DNA from: an uncultured bacterium
GTDB lineage: Bacteria; Cyanobacteriota; Vampirovibrionia; Gastranaerophilales; Gastranaerophilaceae
Direction of reading: 5' to 3'
Assembly (NCBI GenBank): GCA_949299935.1
Contig: CASGCE010000014.1
Location: 105,243-169,242, forward strand
Length of the DNA: 64,000 bases
This document shows positions 7,512 through 16,004 of the stretch, piece by piece. The translations under genes and the position numbers were made by a program. Each line of letters opens with the position of its first letter. The first letter of the stretch is position 1. The notes beneath the pieces were generated by a model. That model saw nothing but the letters and a program-made list of their open reading frames with translations. It searched no databases and had not been told where the DNA came from.

Positions 7512-8948
7512 TTAAGCAGTTTCATTAATTCTATGAATTTTAATAAAATTTGTGCCGCCTATAAGAACATTTGGAACAGAACCGGTTATAATTACCGTAT
7601 CATTTGGTTTGAAATTAAGTTTGTTTATTAAGAAGTTGTCCATTCTAACCAGTGATGAACGGTCAATTTTTCTTTCAAACTTAAATGTTATAGGAAAGAC
7701 AGCTCTATATAATTTAATAGCCTTGCATATATTCAAATCCGGACAGCATGCCAAAATTGGGACGGAAGGTTTGCTTTCGGACAAAAACACAGGTGTAAAG
7801 CCGCTGCCAGTAAGTGCGACGATTGCCTTTATATCAGGGACTTTTTTAATCATATCAGAAAGTGCCATGCCAATAGCCATTGCCTGAGTGTTATTTTGGT
7901 CAATCATTTTTTTAGGAAAGCAATCGTGATGAAAGAACATGCTATTTTCTACATTTTGCGTTATTAATTTCATCATGGTAACTGCTTCTACGGGATATTT
8001 GCCGGCGGCGGTTTCACCTGACAGCATAATCGCATCAGTGCCGTCTAAGATTGCATTAGCCACGTCAGAAGCCTCCGCGCGGGTCGGAATCGGGTTTTCT
8101 ATCATACTTTCAAGCATTTGTGTTGCAACAATTACTGCTTTACTCTTTAAATTGGCTTTTTTGATTATTGTTTTTTGGACAATCGGAACTTTCTCGGTAG
8201 AAATTTCTATACCGAGATCTCCTCTTGCTACCATTATACCGTCTGAAATTTCAATAATTTCGTCAATATTATCTACTGCCTGAGGCTTTTCTATTTTTGA
8301 AATTATTCTTATGCTGCTATTTTTAAGGTTTAAAATACTGCGTAATTTTGCAACATCATCAGCATTTCTTACGAACGATAAACCGATATAGTCAATATTA
8401 TTTTCTATGGCAAAATCGATGAAAGCCTTATCTCTTTCGGTCAAAACTTCGATGCTTCCTGTAGTTCCCGGGATATTTATTCCTTTACGCTCTTTTATTA
8501 TTCCACCGGTCAAAACTTCTGCATAAACGGTATTATTTTCAACTTTTTGAACATTCAGCTGAATTTTACCGTCATCAATGAGAATTTTCTCATTTTCTTT
8601 GGCATCTTCTGCAATCCCGGCGTAATCAACTGGAATAATTTCGGTTGTTTGTTTGTTTTGGTGTTTGAACTTTACAATTTCTCCTTTTTTTACCTCTATC
8701 GGATTATCTAAATTACCTATTCTTATCTTGGGTCCTTGAAGGTCTAATAATATCGGGATTAATTCATTTTCTTCTTTTTCTATTTGTCTTATTAAACTCA
8801 AAGTTTTCTTATGAACTTCGGTTGTTCCGTGTGATGAGTTCAACCTAAACATAGTCACGCCGGCTTTAAAAAGTGCTCTTACAGTTTCCTTGGTATTGCT
8901 GGAAGGACCTAATGTCGCCACGATTTTTGTCATTGTGTGATCTTCCAT
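7512..8948 (-). CDS. pyk: pyruvate kinase
   Basis: A 478-residue enzyme with the complete pyruvate kinase signature set: KIVATLGPSS near the start, FRLNSSHG for substrate binding, LLDLQGPKIR, and the active-site helix ISKIEKPQAVDNIDEI containing the catalytic lysine. It also has GIMVARGDLGIE and MLESMIENPIPTRAE. It converts phosphoenolpyruvate and ADP to pyruvate and ATP. The size matches the short form without the extra C-terminal PEP-utiliser domain found in some Firmicutes and cyanobacteria. The start at 8948 (MEDHTMTK) is supported by AGGAGA with 6 nt spacing; an internal Met five residues later is a weaker option. The gene stands alone. Confidence 0.96.
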   Translation of the reverse strand: MEDHTMTKIVATLGPSSNTKETVRALFKAGVTMFRLNSSHGTTEVHKKTLSLIRQIEKEENELIPILLDLQGPKIRIGNLDNPIEVKKGEIVKFKHQNKQTTEIIPVDYAGIAEDAKENEKILIDDGKIQLNVQKVENNTVYAEVLTGGIIKERKGINIPGTTGSIEVLTERDKAFIDFAIENNIDYIGLSFVRNADDVAKLRSILNLKNSSIRIISKIEKPQAVDNIDEIIEISDGIMVARGDLGIEISTEKVPIVQKTIIKKANLKSKAVIVATQMLESMIENPIPTRAEASDVANAILDGTDAIMLSGETAAGKYPVEAVTMMKLITQNVENSMFFHHDCFPKKMIDQNNTQAMAIGMALSDMIKKVPDIKAIVALTGSGFTPVFLSESKPSVPILACCPDLNICKAIKLYRAVFPITFKFERKIDRSSLVRMDNFLINKLNFKPNDTVIITGSVPNVLIGGTNFIKIHRINETA

Positions 8949-8985
8949 GATATTCTCCTATGTATATTTATATAACAACTACACT

Positions 8986-9014
8986 TTACAAATCACTACA
9001 ACTAAGTTATACTA
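8986..9014 (+). promoter_or_regulatory. promoter for the SLH-domain gene
   Basis: TTACAA and TATACT are spaced by 17 nt. GAGAGGG lies 9 nt before the ATG at 9058. Confidence 0.55.
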
Positions 9015-9057
9015 TAAAAAAATGTTGTTTACTAGTGGTATGAGAGGGAATATTATT

Positions 9058-10344
9058 ATGAAGAAGTTGTTAGCAAATTTAATGGTGCTGAGCTTGATTG
9101 TGTGGAATACAATTCCTGCTTTTGCAGTCGACTCGGTTAAAATTTTGGATGTGAACAAGGATTATTGGGCAAGAGCTGAGATTGTTGAAGTGGTTTCGGA
9201 CAATATTATGACACTTGACAGTGCGGGTAATTTTTATCCTGAAGATACTGTGCAAAGAGTTGAATTTGTAAAATCATTGTTGAAGTTACTCTCTAACGAT
9301 AATCTGGACGTTAACATCAAAAATATATTTTCTGATGTTTCAAGCTCAAATCCAAATTATTCAGACATTTTGCGTTCTCAGCAGTTAGGATTGGTTTATG
9401 GATATCCTGACAGAACTTTTAAGCCACAAAGGGTTATGACCAGGGCAGAGGTTCAATCTGTCATAAGCCACATTACTAAAGACGGAGTTGCCGATGTTTC
9501 TGTTTTGAATTATTTTGATGATGCAAATCAGGTTCCATCATGGGCTGAAAGACCTTACGCAAAATCTTTAGCTTACGGTATATACGTAAACTATCCAAAT
9601 GCCAAGGAATTACGACCTAATGATGATTTGACCAGAGCAGAAGCTGCAGTACTTTTAGCAAGATTAAAAGACAAAATCGGTTTTGTTAAAGATGAATATA
9701 TTGGACCTGAGTTGGAAAGAGTAATTGCTATAGAACATTTGAATATGAAAAAAAATGCTCCGAGTCACGTTGTTAAAATTACCAATAAAAGAAGTATTGT
9801 TTTAAGCGGTAACGTTTTAGAGGTTGCTTTTACCGATAAATTCAGATCGGAGAATGCGTCTGCCGGGCAAACCGTTAAATTTATTGCACCACAAGACATT
9901 TGTACAGAAGAAGGAACGGTTTTATTCCCTGCTAATTCGGTATTCACCGGAAAAGTTTTAGAGATTGTTCCTCAAAAGTGGTTCAACAAAAATGCGCGTG
10001 TATATATTCAGTTGAATGAGGTATGCTTGCCAAATGGTAATACTGTAGATTTAAACGCCAAGCCGTTTTACAAGGATTACGCACTGAAAGAAGGTCCTTG
10101 GATGACTGCCGGTAAGGTTGCATTATGGACGGTAGGTTTGGGTGCAGTCGGTACCGGAGCCGGTGTAGGTTTTGCATTTATACCTGATCCTACAAAGATT
10201 GGCACAGGTATTGCCATAGGTACTCCTGTTGGCGCCGGCGTGGGGCTTATTACCGGTTTGGTAACTCCTGGGCTTAAGTATCATGCAAAAGAAGGTGAAC
10301 AAATTTATGTTATTCTTTGTGATGACGCGAGTATAACGAAATAA
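9058..10344 (+). CDS. secreted SLH-domain protein with C-terminal glycine zipper
   Basis: A 428-residue protein with a clear signal peptide (MKKLLANLMVLSLIVWNTIPAFA). Three S-layer homology modules follow, at about 30-75, 85-135 and 140-195. Each shows a conserved F/Y-P-[D/N]-x-T-x-R-A/V-E pattern, such as YPDRTFKPQRVMTRAE and RPNDDLTRAEAA. The middle part (about 225-340) looks beta-rich (KFIAPQDICTEEGTVLFPANS). The C-terminus has a long glycine-zipper segment around GLGAVGTGAGVGF that may insert in a membrane. SLH modules bind cell-wall-linked polymers, and in cyanobacteria similar proteins anchor the outer membrane. The start follows the GAGAGGG site. Surface anchoring is likely; the exact role is unknown. 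Confidence 0.85.
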   Translation: MKKLLANLMVLSLIVWNTIPAFAVDSVKILDVNKDYWARAEIVEVVSDNIMTLDSAGNFYPEDTVQRVEFVKSLLKLLSNDNLDVNIKNIFSDVSSSNPNYSDILRSQQLGLVYGYPDRTFKPQRVMTRAEVQSVISHITKDGVADVSVLNYFDDANQVPSWAERPYAKSLAYGIYVNYPNAKELRPNDDLTRAEAAVLLARLKDKIGFVKDEYIGPELERVIAIEHLNMKKNAPSHVVKITNKRSIVLSGNVLEVAFTDKFRSENASAGQTVKFIAPQDICTEEGTVLFPANSVFTGKVLEIVPQKWFNKNARVYIQLNEVCLPNGNTVDLNAKPFYKDYALKEGPWMTAGKVALWTVGLGAVGTGAGVGFAFIPDPTKIGTGIAIGTPVGAGVGLITGLVTPGLKYHAKEGEQIYVILCDDASITK

Positions 10345-10364
10345 ATTTGTTTATTCAGACTATT

Positions 10365-10394
10365 AAAGGGCGGACTGTACGGTTCGCCCTTTTA
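10365..10394 (+). terminator. intrinsic terminator after SLH gene
   Basis: AAAGGGCGGAC pairs with GTTCGCCCTTT (11 bp, one G-T pair, 6-nt loop), and the hairpin ends in a T run. Confidence 0.85.
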
Positions 10395-10520
10395 TTATAC
10401 TTTTTGTTAACTCCTTTTGATTAAACTTTATTACCCGTTTTGCTCTGTAAATATTAATTATAAATTTTAAAATGGTAATGTGGCTGATATAACTCGGCTA
10501 TTTATAAAAAGGAGTAAATT

Positions 10521-10772
10521 ATGAAAAAAACTATTGCGTCATTAGCTTTATTCGCATTTTTCTTCTTACCTGCACAAGTAGCGTTCGCTTGGACTTACGA
10601 TGGTATTAACAGTTTGAATCCTTTTACGGGATTTAGAAACTGCAATAAGTGTGAAAAAGTAAAATGTCACAAAGTTAAAAAATCAAAATGTGACCCTTGC
10701 AGGAAGGTTACAATTTTCCCAAGATGCCAAAATTGTACAAAAGCCTTCAACACTCAAGAAACGTATCCTTAA
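10521..10772 (+). CDS. small secreted cysteine-rich protein
   Basis: An 83-residue protein with a typical signal peptide (MKKTIASLALFAFFFLPAQVAFA, cleavage expected before WTYDG). The mature 60 residues contain seven cysteines, mostly as CxxC pairs (NCNKC, CDPC, CQNC), within a lysine-rich stretch. This suggests metal binding or a disulfide-rich fold. AAAAGGAG lies 6 nt before the ATG. No family recognised. The gene stands alone between two terminators. A small hairpin (TATCCTT-AACT-AAGGATA, 10764-10781) overlaps its stop codon, ahead of the main terminator. Confidence 0.75.
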   Translation: MKKTIASLALFAFFFLPAQVAFAWTYDGINSLNPFTGFRNCNKCEKVKCHKVKKSKCDPCRKVTIFPRCQNCTKAFNTQETYP

Positions 10773-10788
10773 CTAAGGATATGTTACT

Positions 10789-10815
10789 AAAAAAGGCGCT
10801 TAATGCGCCTTTTTT
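10789..10815. terminator. bidirectional intrinsic terminator
   Basis: A six-A run, GGCGC, a TTAAT loop, GCGCC and a six-T run make a symmetric hairpin. It can serve both the small cysteine-rich gene (plus) and the uridine-kinase-like gene that ends at 10814 (minus). Confidence 0.85.
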
Positions 10816-11647
10816 AATATTCAATATCGTGCAAACACTTAAATATTTTATCAGTAATTTGTTGAATATACTCTTGGCTGACCATCCCGTTAATAACGGC
10901 ATCGGCAATTTGATAGTTGGGCCGGATAAATTCCTGCGCAGTTTTGTTTACGTCTTTAAATTGCATATCAGCGGCATTACCCGTTTTGCCCCGCAAGGCG
11001 GCACGTTTATACCAACGTTCTTTTATAGTTTCCAATGGTGTGAATACGTAAACTTTTACATCCATAATGTCGGCAAGCCCGTTATTTAAAACGTAAAGTC
11101 CTTCGGTTAAAACTACTTTAGCTGGTTTTTTGTAGTCACCGTTCGGATCAGAAACGCAGGTTACAAAATCATATTTTGGAGAAGTTACACTTCTGCCGGC
11201 TTTCAGCTCAAGCAGATGCCGCTTCATAAGTTCTAAATCTATTGCTTTTGGAGTATCAAAACTGAAGCCCGTTTTAAAAAGTGCTTCATAACTTCCCGCT
11301 GCTTGTAATTCTTTAGAGGTGTCTTTGTAGTAATCATCACATCTTATGACTGTATATATTCCCTCTTTTTTTTCTTTAACACAGGCTTTTATGGTATTGT
11401 CAACAAATACTGTTTTTCCGGAGGCACTTTCGCCCGTAATACCAATTAAAAATGTTTTCTTTTTTTCCTGAACAACTTTTCTGGCTATATTAAGAATAAG
11501 ATTTTCTGATGTTTTCAAAAACAAAGGTTGTTCTGCGTGTCTGTCCTCTTCCAAAATTTTTTTCAATGCTTCGACGATTTGCGAGATTACTTCCATATCA
11601 CGTCTGCTTGAATAATAATCATAGCTGGTTAATTGAAACTGTTTCAT
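10814..11647 (-). CDS. uridine kinase / phosphoribulokinase family protein
   Basis: A 277-residue cytoplasmic P-loop kinase. The Walker A motif GITGESASGKT lies near residue 70, after an N-terminal extension of about 60 residues with no clear homology. It is followed by VIRCDDYYKD (the lid/uridine-site DDYY of uridine kinases) and KVVLTEGLYVLNN. Family members phosphorylate uridine, cytidine or related sugars at a hydroxyl. The N-terminal extension and the lack of a C-terminal UPRT domain make the exact substrate uncertain. GGGGAAG precedes the ATG. It is a single gene, convergent with the small cysteine-rich gene. Confidence 0.82.
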   Translation of the reverse strand: MKQFQLTSYDYYSSRRDMEVISQIVEALKKILEEDRHAEQPLFLKTSENLILNIARKVVQEKKKTFLIGITGESASGKTVFVDNTIKACVKEKKEGIYTVIRCDDYYKDTSKELQAAGSYEALFKTGFSFDTPKAIDLELMKRHLLELKAGRSVTSPKYDFVTCVSDPNGDYKKPAKVVLTEGLYVLNNGLADIMDVKVYVFTPLETIKERWYKRAALRGKTGNAADMQFKDVNKTAQEFIRPNYQIADAVINGMVSQEYIQQITDKIFKCLHDIEY

Positions 11648-11796
11648 CTAAACTTCCCCTTACATAATAATTATTTTACTTTAAAGTTTAAAAATTTTCC
11701 CATAATTATAAATTTTGTAACAATATTGTTTAAAAATTTAAAGATTTCGGAATAAGTAGACGTATATATATACTGTGAAGATAGATAGGAGTAAAA

Positions 11797-11973
11797 ATGA
11801 TGTATCAGGAAGAAATTTTTTCAAATGCAATTACGGATGCAAAAAAAGAGAGTTATGGTACTTTAACCAACGAAATCAAAGGAATGGAAGCTGCTATTGA
11901 GAAATTTTTCAATAAAATTTTTAACACTTCATCATGTATTTCGGAAAGAGATTTCAAAGTAACTTCAATGTAA
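11797..11973 (+). CDS. orphan 58-aa protein
   Basis: A 58-residue frame (MMYQEEIFSNAITDAKK...) with AGGAG 5 nt before the first of two adjacent ATG codons, and an intrinsic terminator immediately after the stop. These flanking signals make it a compact, independently transcribed gene. The protein is predicted mostly helical and amphipathic, with a single cysteine and no signal peptide. No family recognised. A second start one codon later is possible. Confidence 0.65.
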   Translation: MMYQEEIFSNAITDAKKESYGTLTNEIKGMEAAIEKFFNKIFNTSSCISERDFKVTSM

Positions 11974-11996
11974 GACCGGGTAATACCCGGTCTTTT
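11974..11996 (+). terminator. intrinsic terminator of the 58-aa gene
   Basis: GACCGGG-TAATA-CCCGGTC followed by TTTT, directly after the stop codon. Confidence 0.85.
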
Positions 11997-12031
11997 GACA
12001 TATATATTGTGAGGTTGCATTAAATAATACT

Positions 12032-13540
12032 TTAAACAGGATTATAATAGTTTCTGAAGGGATTATAATTGCCTGTAAAGGGATTGTAATTGCCAATAAA
12101 AGGATTATAATTACTTATGAAAGGATTGTAGTTCATATTGCCTGCATCAAGAAACGAATTAGAGTTAGAGTAAGTATTATAGCTTCCCAGACTATTGGTA
12201 AATTTGCCGTTAGCCATTGAGAAAAGTGCACTTAAACCGGGATCGGAGCTATAATCAGTCTTTTTTGCAGTAATTTTCGGCTGTTCATTCTTATTTGTTA
12301 TTATATCATTTTCTTGTGAAGTAGCAGTTTTAGGTAAATAGTTTTCATCTTGCGATGCTAAAGCAGTAACAACGTTGCTAACACTTTGAGCAATAGCTTT
12401 TGCATCCTGTTCACATGTAACGTCTCCGTTTTCCAGTGCTTCTTGTCCTTTCATAGCCAGTTGCATTTGAAGCTCAGGATTAGATTTTGCCTCTTGTGTT
12501 AATTTTATAATATTTTCTTTTTCCGCAATTTCCAGCTCATCATTTCCTGTTACTTTTCTTGCAGCTTTTCCGAACAGCCAACCGCCCAAAATTCCGCCGG
12601 CTAATCCGACAATTGCTCCGACTGCGCCTCCGACTAATGTGCCTACCGGCCCGCCTATAGCTGTGCCTATTAATGCACCCGCTTTGGCACCGGCTATGCC
12701 TGCAAGTTTTGTCCCTATTGCAAAGCCTGCAGTTTCTGCTGTTACTTTAACTAATGATTTTCCTAATTGTTTTGTGCCTTTTTTCCATCCGAGTTGTTTA
12801 TAAGTTTTAATAATTGTAGGTGCTTCAAATAAGGCGGACATAGCTGCCATGCCCCCACCGGATTTTAATCCTTTACATAATACCCGGGTAAATTTATTTG
12901 CGCTTATTGTACCTTTAAGTATTTTTGTCTGTAGGCCTCTTACGCCGCTTTTTGTTTTTATCCGTGAAAGCATCTTGCCGATTTTTGTTTCCCGAGTAAT
13001 TTCTCCTGCGGCTATTGCTTTATTTGTTTCTATTTTGGCTTTTGCTTCTGCAATTTTTATCTCTTTAATTTTTGCTGACAGCTCTTTACCTTCTAAATTT
13101 CTGGCTTCATTTATCATATTTTTTACTTCGCTGTATTTTTCAGCTTTTTTGATATCCATTGGTTTGCTTGTGTCAAAATTCGGAATTACAATATTGTTTA
13201 ATTCCTTCTGCAAGTAGCTATTATTTACGGTATTCCAGAATTTACCATTTAATTTTGCTCTGTTTGCCGCAAATATATTTGTCTGTCCGAGGGTGTTATT
13301 GTATGTATTTTTCAGTGCCGGACCGTAATTACCGTAGTTTTTGTAAACCCATTTGGGCATATCCCAAATTACTGATTTACCAGCTTTAACTGCAACTGGT
13401 AGTGCCATGAAAGCGCCGCCGAACAGCAAATAACTTTTTAATTCATCTATATCATTTGCACGGTTTACTGCTGCACCTGTTGCCGCCGCACTCAATACGT
13501 ATAGATCCCTCGTTGTAATTTTGTTAATGTTATTACTCAT
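12032..13540 (-). CDS. glycine-zipper membrane protein with YNPF repeats
   Basis: A 502-residue protein. An N-terminal region with one hydrophobic segment (LLFGGAFMALPVAV) is followed by a lysine/glutamate-rich helical part. The core at about 245-345 contains FEAPTIIKTYKQLGWKKGTKQ and then a long glycine zipper (GAKAGALIGTAIGGPVGTLV and onward), a typical membrane-inserting or helix-packing segment. The C-terminus ends in four and a half copies of a seven-residue repeat, YNPFxxN. The start at 13540 follows GGGGA; a start 13 codons upstream lacks a site. It is homologous in its core to the upstream gene at 13632-14429. Function unknown; a pore, surface or effector-like role would be speculation. 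Confidence 0.72.
   Translation of the reverse strand: MSNNINKITTRDLYVLSAAATGAAVNRANDIDELKSYLLFGGAFMALPVAVKAGKSVIWDMPKWVYKNYGNYGPALKNTYNNTLGQTNIFAANRAKLNGKFWNTVNNSYLQKELNNIVIPNFDTSKPMDIKKAEKYSEVKNMINEARNLEGKELSAKIKEIKIAEAKAKIETNKAIAAGEITRETKIGKMLSRIKTKSGVRGLQTKILKGTISANKFTRVLCKGLKSGGGMAAMSALFEAPTIIKTYKQLGWKKGTKQLGKSLVKVTAETAGFAIGTKLAGIAGAKAGALIGTAIGGPVGTLVGGAVGAIVGLAGGILGGWLFGKAARKVTGNDELEIAEKENIIKLTQEAKSNPELQMQLAMKGQEALENGDVTCEQDAKAIAQSVSNVVTALASQDENYLPKTATSQENDIITNKNEQPKITAKKTDYSSDPGLSALFSMANGKFTNSLGSYNTYSNSNSFLDAGNMNYNPFISNYNPFIGNYNPFTGNYNPFRNYYNPV
12035..12133 (-). repeat. in-frame 21-nt tandem repeat encoding YNPFxxN
   Basis: Four full units and a partial fifth at the extreme 3' end of the glycine-zipper gene: YNPFISN, YNPFIGN, YNPFTGN, YNPFRNY, YNPV. 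DNA divergence between units is modest, so copy number could vary by slippage. Confidence 0.85.
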
Positions 13541-13600
13541 ATTTTTCCCCGTGTTTATATAAAGTATTTCTATTGTCAAAAATTGTTCTTTAAGTTAAGA

Positions 13601-13638
13601 AATGTAAAGCCCGATTATTTTTTATCGGGCTTTACATT
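13601..13638 (-). terminator. 15-bp hairpin terminator overlapping a stop codon
   Basis: AATGTAAAGCCCGAT pairs perfectly with its complement around an 8-nt AT loop. The stop codon and last Met codon of the gene at 13632-14429 lie inside the stem. A T-rich tract follows on the minus strand, before the paralogous gene starts at 13540. Confidence 0.75.
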
Positions 13639-14429
13639 GTTAAATCTAATTTATTTTGTGAATTTTTCATAGTGTTATATAAGAAATCATTGTTATTATA
13701 AAGCATTTGCTGAAGCATAAGCAGCTGTTGCGGAGTTAGTGTCGGTTGTAATGTCATGTTTTGCGGCACAAAATTGTTAGCCGGCGAGAATTCATTAACT
13801 ACTTTTTTAATTTCTTCTTGTTCTGCTGCTTTTTTTTCGGAGTAGCTTTTCCCTACGACAAATTTAGCAAGCATATCGCCTACGATAAAGCCTAGTATGC
13901 CTCCTATTGGTCCGATTAGTGCTGTTCCTATTGCTCCGCATGCAACACCTGATGCAATTCTTACACCGCTTTTAGCAATTTCTGCAGCACCCTTAATCAG
14001 ACCACCGTCTTTTGTTGCTTTTACTATATTGGGTATTTCAAACGCAACCATCAACGCTGTACCTATTAACGGAGCACGTTTTGCTAACCCTTTCAACGTT
14101 CCGCCTATTTTTGAAAAGAAACTTTTGTTACTTCCCCAAAGTTTTGTAACGTCTTTACCATAGCTTCTGAGTGAATTTTTCAGACCATCAAACACTCCGA
14201 TTTTTTTGCCGGTAACAGGATTTTTTTCGGTTAATTTGTATGCTCTTTCAAAAGCGGATCCGACTTGTTTATGAAACTTATAAAAACGTCCTTTACCGCT
14301 TTTTTTGTAAATTCTGCCTTGTGCTTTTAATCTGCTTGCAACTTTTGATGAGAATTTGTCATCAAAAATAAGTCTACCGGAATAATTTACGCCTTTTTGG
14401 ATGATATTTGCAATACCGGATATTCCCAT
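13632..14429 (-). CDS. glycine-zipper protein, paralogue of the downstream gene
   Basis: A 265-residue protein with a basic N-terminal half (KAQGRIYKKSGKGRFYKFHKQ). Its core, LMVAFEIPNIVKATKDGGLIKG, aligns with FEAPTIIKTYKQLGWKKGTKQ of the next gene. A glycine-zipper hydrophobic stretch follows (GVACGAIGTALIGPIGGILGF). The C-terminus is Gln/Leu/Met-rich (LTPQQLLMLQQML). AGGTAGG precedes the ATG; the AGGTAGGTTA sequence occurs twice in the leader. The two paralogues are separated by a strong terminator, so they are probably separate transcripts. No named family recognised. Confidence 0.7.
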   Translation of the reverse strand: MGISGIANIIQKGVNYSGRLIFDDKFSSKVASRLKAQGRIYKKSGKGRFYKFHKQVGSAFERAYKLTEKNPVTGKKIGVFDGLKNSLRSYGKDVTKLWGSNKSFFSKIGGTLKGLAKRAPLIGTALMVAFEIPNIVKATKDGGLIKGAAEIAKSGVRIASGVACGAIGTALIGPIGGILGFIVGDMLAKFVVGKSYSEKKAAEQEEIKKVVNEFSPANNFVPQNMTLQPTLTPQQLLMLQQMLYNNNDFLYNTMKNSQNKLDLTM

Positions 14430-14508
14430 AATTAACCTACCTTTTTTAACCTAACCTACCTTTATAAAAAAAAATCAGATTGCTCAATTTACATATTTTC
14501 AGTAAATG

Positions 14509-14538
14509 TTAACATTTTGTAATAATTTTTGTTATAAA
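14509..14538 (+). promoter_or_regulatory. promoter of the isocitrate dehydrogenase-like gene
   Basis: TTAACA and TATAAA with 18 nt between them. GGAGG follows 7 nt before the ATG at 14560. Confidence 0.5.
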
Positions 14539-14559
14539 ATATTATTACGGAGGTTTTGC

Positions 14560-15552
14560 ATGCGAACAGTAACTTTGATAAAAGGTGACGGAATAGGTCC
14601 TGAAATATCGGATTCTGTGGTAAAAATAATTGAAGCAAGCGGGCTTAAAATAGATTGGGATATTCAAACTGCCGGTGCGGATGTTGCTATATCGGAGGGG
14701 ACACCTCTGCCTCAAAGAGTTTTCGAGTCCGTAAAACGTAACAAAGTGGCTTTAAAGGCACCGGTTACTACACCTATTGCTAAGGGTTTTCGTTCCGTTA
14801 ATGTTCAATTAAGAAAGGAATTAGATTTGTATGCAAATATAAGACCTTGTAAAAATATTCCGGGAATTGAAACGTGTTTTAATAATGTAGATTTAGTCGT
14901 TGTGCGTGAGAATACTGAAGATTTATATGCAGGTATAGAACGGATGATTGATTCGGATACTGCCGAAAGTATAAAGCTCATTACGCGAAAAGCTTCCGAA
15001 AAAATATGTAAATTTGCGTTTGATTATGCGGTGGAAAATGGCAGATGTGAGGTTTGTGCGGTTACAAAGGCAAATATTATGAAAATGTCAGACGGTTTGT
15101 TTCTGGAAAGTTACAGAAGTGTCGCTGAAAATTATCCGCAAATTAGTAAACGTGAGATTTTAGTGGACAACTTGTGTATGCAGCTTGTGCAAAATCCTTC
15201 AAAATTCGATGTGTTAGTTTTACCAAACTTGTATGGCGATATTGTGTCTGACCTCACTGCAGGTTTGATTGGAGGTTTGGGTGTGGCTCAAGGTGCTAAT
15301 ATCGGCGAAAATTATGCGGTATTTGAACCTGTACACGGTTCTGCTTTGGATTTAAAAGGCTTAAATAAAGCTAATCCTACGGCATTGTTATTGTCTGCTG
15401 TTGAAATGCTTAAGTATATCGGCGAAAATTCTTATGCTGATAAAATTAAACATGCTTTATTCAAAACTTTTTCACAAAGCATCAAAACAGTCGATTTAGG
15501 AGGAAGTGCTACAACTACGGAGTTTACTGAAAAGGTTATTGATAACCTATAA
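14560..15552 (+). CDS. NAD-type isocitrate dehydrogenase family enzyme
   Basis: A 330-residue beta-decarboxylating dehydrogenase. It begins TLIKGDGIGPEI and has ALKAPVTTP, then SVNVQLRKELDLYANIRP, which contains the Ser-x-Asn and Arg residues that bind isocitrate in IDH. VVRENTEDLYAGIE, YGDIVSDLTAGLIGGLG and EPVHGSALD follow. The length fits bacterial NAD-IDH or homoisocitrate dehydrogenase rather than the 416-residue NADP enzyme of E. coli. It would form 2-oxoglutarate from isocitrate. The start at 14560 has a GGAGG site; upstream Met codons would add an unnatural extension. LeuB or homoisocitrate activity cannot be fully excluded. The last 6 nt overlap the convergent next gene. Confidence 0.88.
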   Translation: MRTVTLIKGDGIGPEISDSVVKIIEASGLKIDWDIQTAGADVAISEGTPLPQRVFESVKRNKVALKAPVTTPIAKGFRSVNVQLRKELDLYANIRPCKNIPGIETCFNNVDLVVVRENTEDLYAGIERMIDSDTAESIKLITRKASEKICKFAFDYAVENGRCEVCAVTKANIMKMSDGLFLESYRSVAENYPQISKREILVDNLCMQLVQNPSKFDVLVLPNLYGDIVSDLTAGLIGGLGVAQGANIGENYAVFEPVHGSALDLKGLNKANPTALLLSAVEMLKYIGENSYADKIKHALFKTFSQSIKTVDLGGSATTTEFTEKVIDNL

Positions 15553-15864
15553 CAACCCTAAATCACGCAAAAACTTCTGATTATCGGCCAGATCTGCAAG
15601 CTTTTCATCCACAAAAGGATCTGCCACACCTTCATTAAAAAGCCTTTCGACCATTTTGTTGTGGGATTTGTTTTCGGGGTTTGAAAGTACAAGTTTTGAA
15701 AAGTTATTTATTTCAGTTTGTCTTTCATAAAGCTCTACGGCTTTTTTACTCATATCTTTTAAATATTCATTTTTGGGGGTTATGAATACATCTTTAAACG
15801 GCAAAGTAGCCGGTGCCGTATTGCTTTTGTAGTCTTTTAACTTTTCTGCAAGTTTTTTAAACAT
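15547..15864 (-). CDS. hypothetical 105-aa protein
   Basis: A short soluble, charged protein (MFKKLAEKLKDYKSN...) predicted mainly helical, with no recognised domain, signal or membrane segment. I placed the start at 15864 because TAGGGA lies 8 nt upstream; an ATG two codons earlier sits too close to that site. It is convergent with the dehydrogenase gene, overlapping it by 6 nt. Amino-acid composition is normal for the region, which supports a real gene. Confidence 0.6.
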   Translation of the reverse strand: MFKKLAEKLKDYKSNTAPATLPFKDVFITPKNEYLKDMSKKAVELYERQTEINNFSKLVLSNPENKSHNKMVERLFNEGVADPFVDEKLADLADNQKFLRDLGLL

Positions 15865-15947
15865 ATACATATCCCTACATGTTACATTATATATTCTTTT
15901 TTGTAAATGTCTATCAATCTTTAGAGTGAATTTTAAATAATTTTCTC

Positions 15948-15976
15948 TTGATTATAACTTTTATTTAAATTAGAAT
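15948..15976 (+). promoter_or_regulatory. promoter of serS
   Basis: TTGATT and TAGAAT spaced by 17 nt, ending 28 nt before the ATG, with GAGG in the leader. Confidence 0.6.
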
Positions 15977-16004
15977 AATCTCGTAGTAAGAAAGAGGTTT
16001 TCAG

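Noticed and set aside
12035..12133. 21-nt repeat array considered as CRISPR or minisatellite RNA
   Set aside because: The units are contiguous without spacers and in frame, coding for YNPFxxN.
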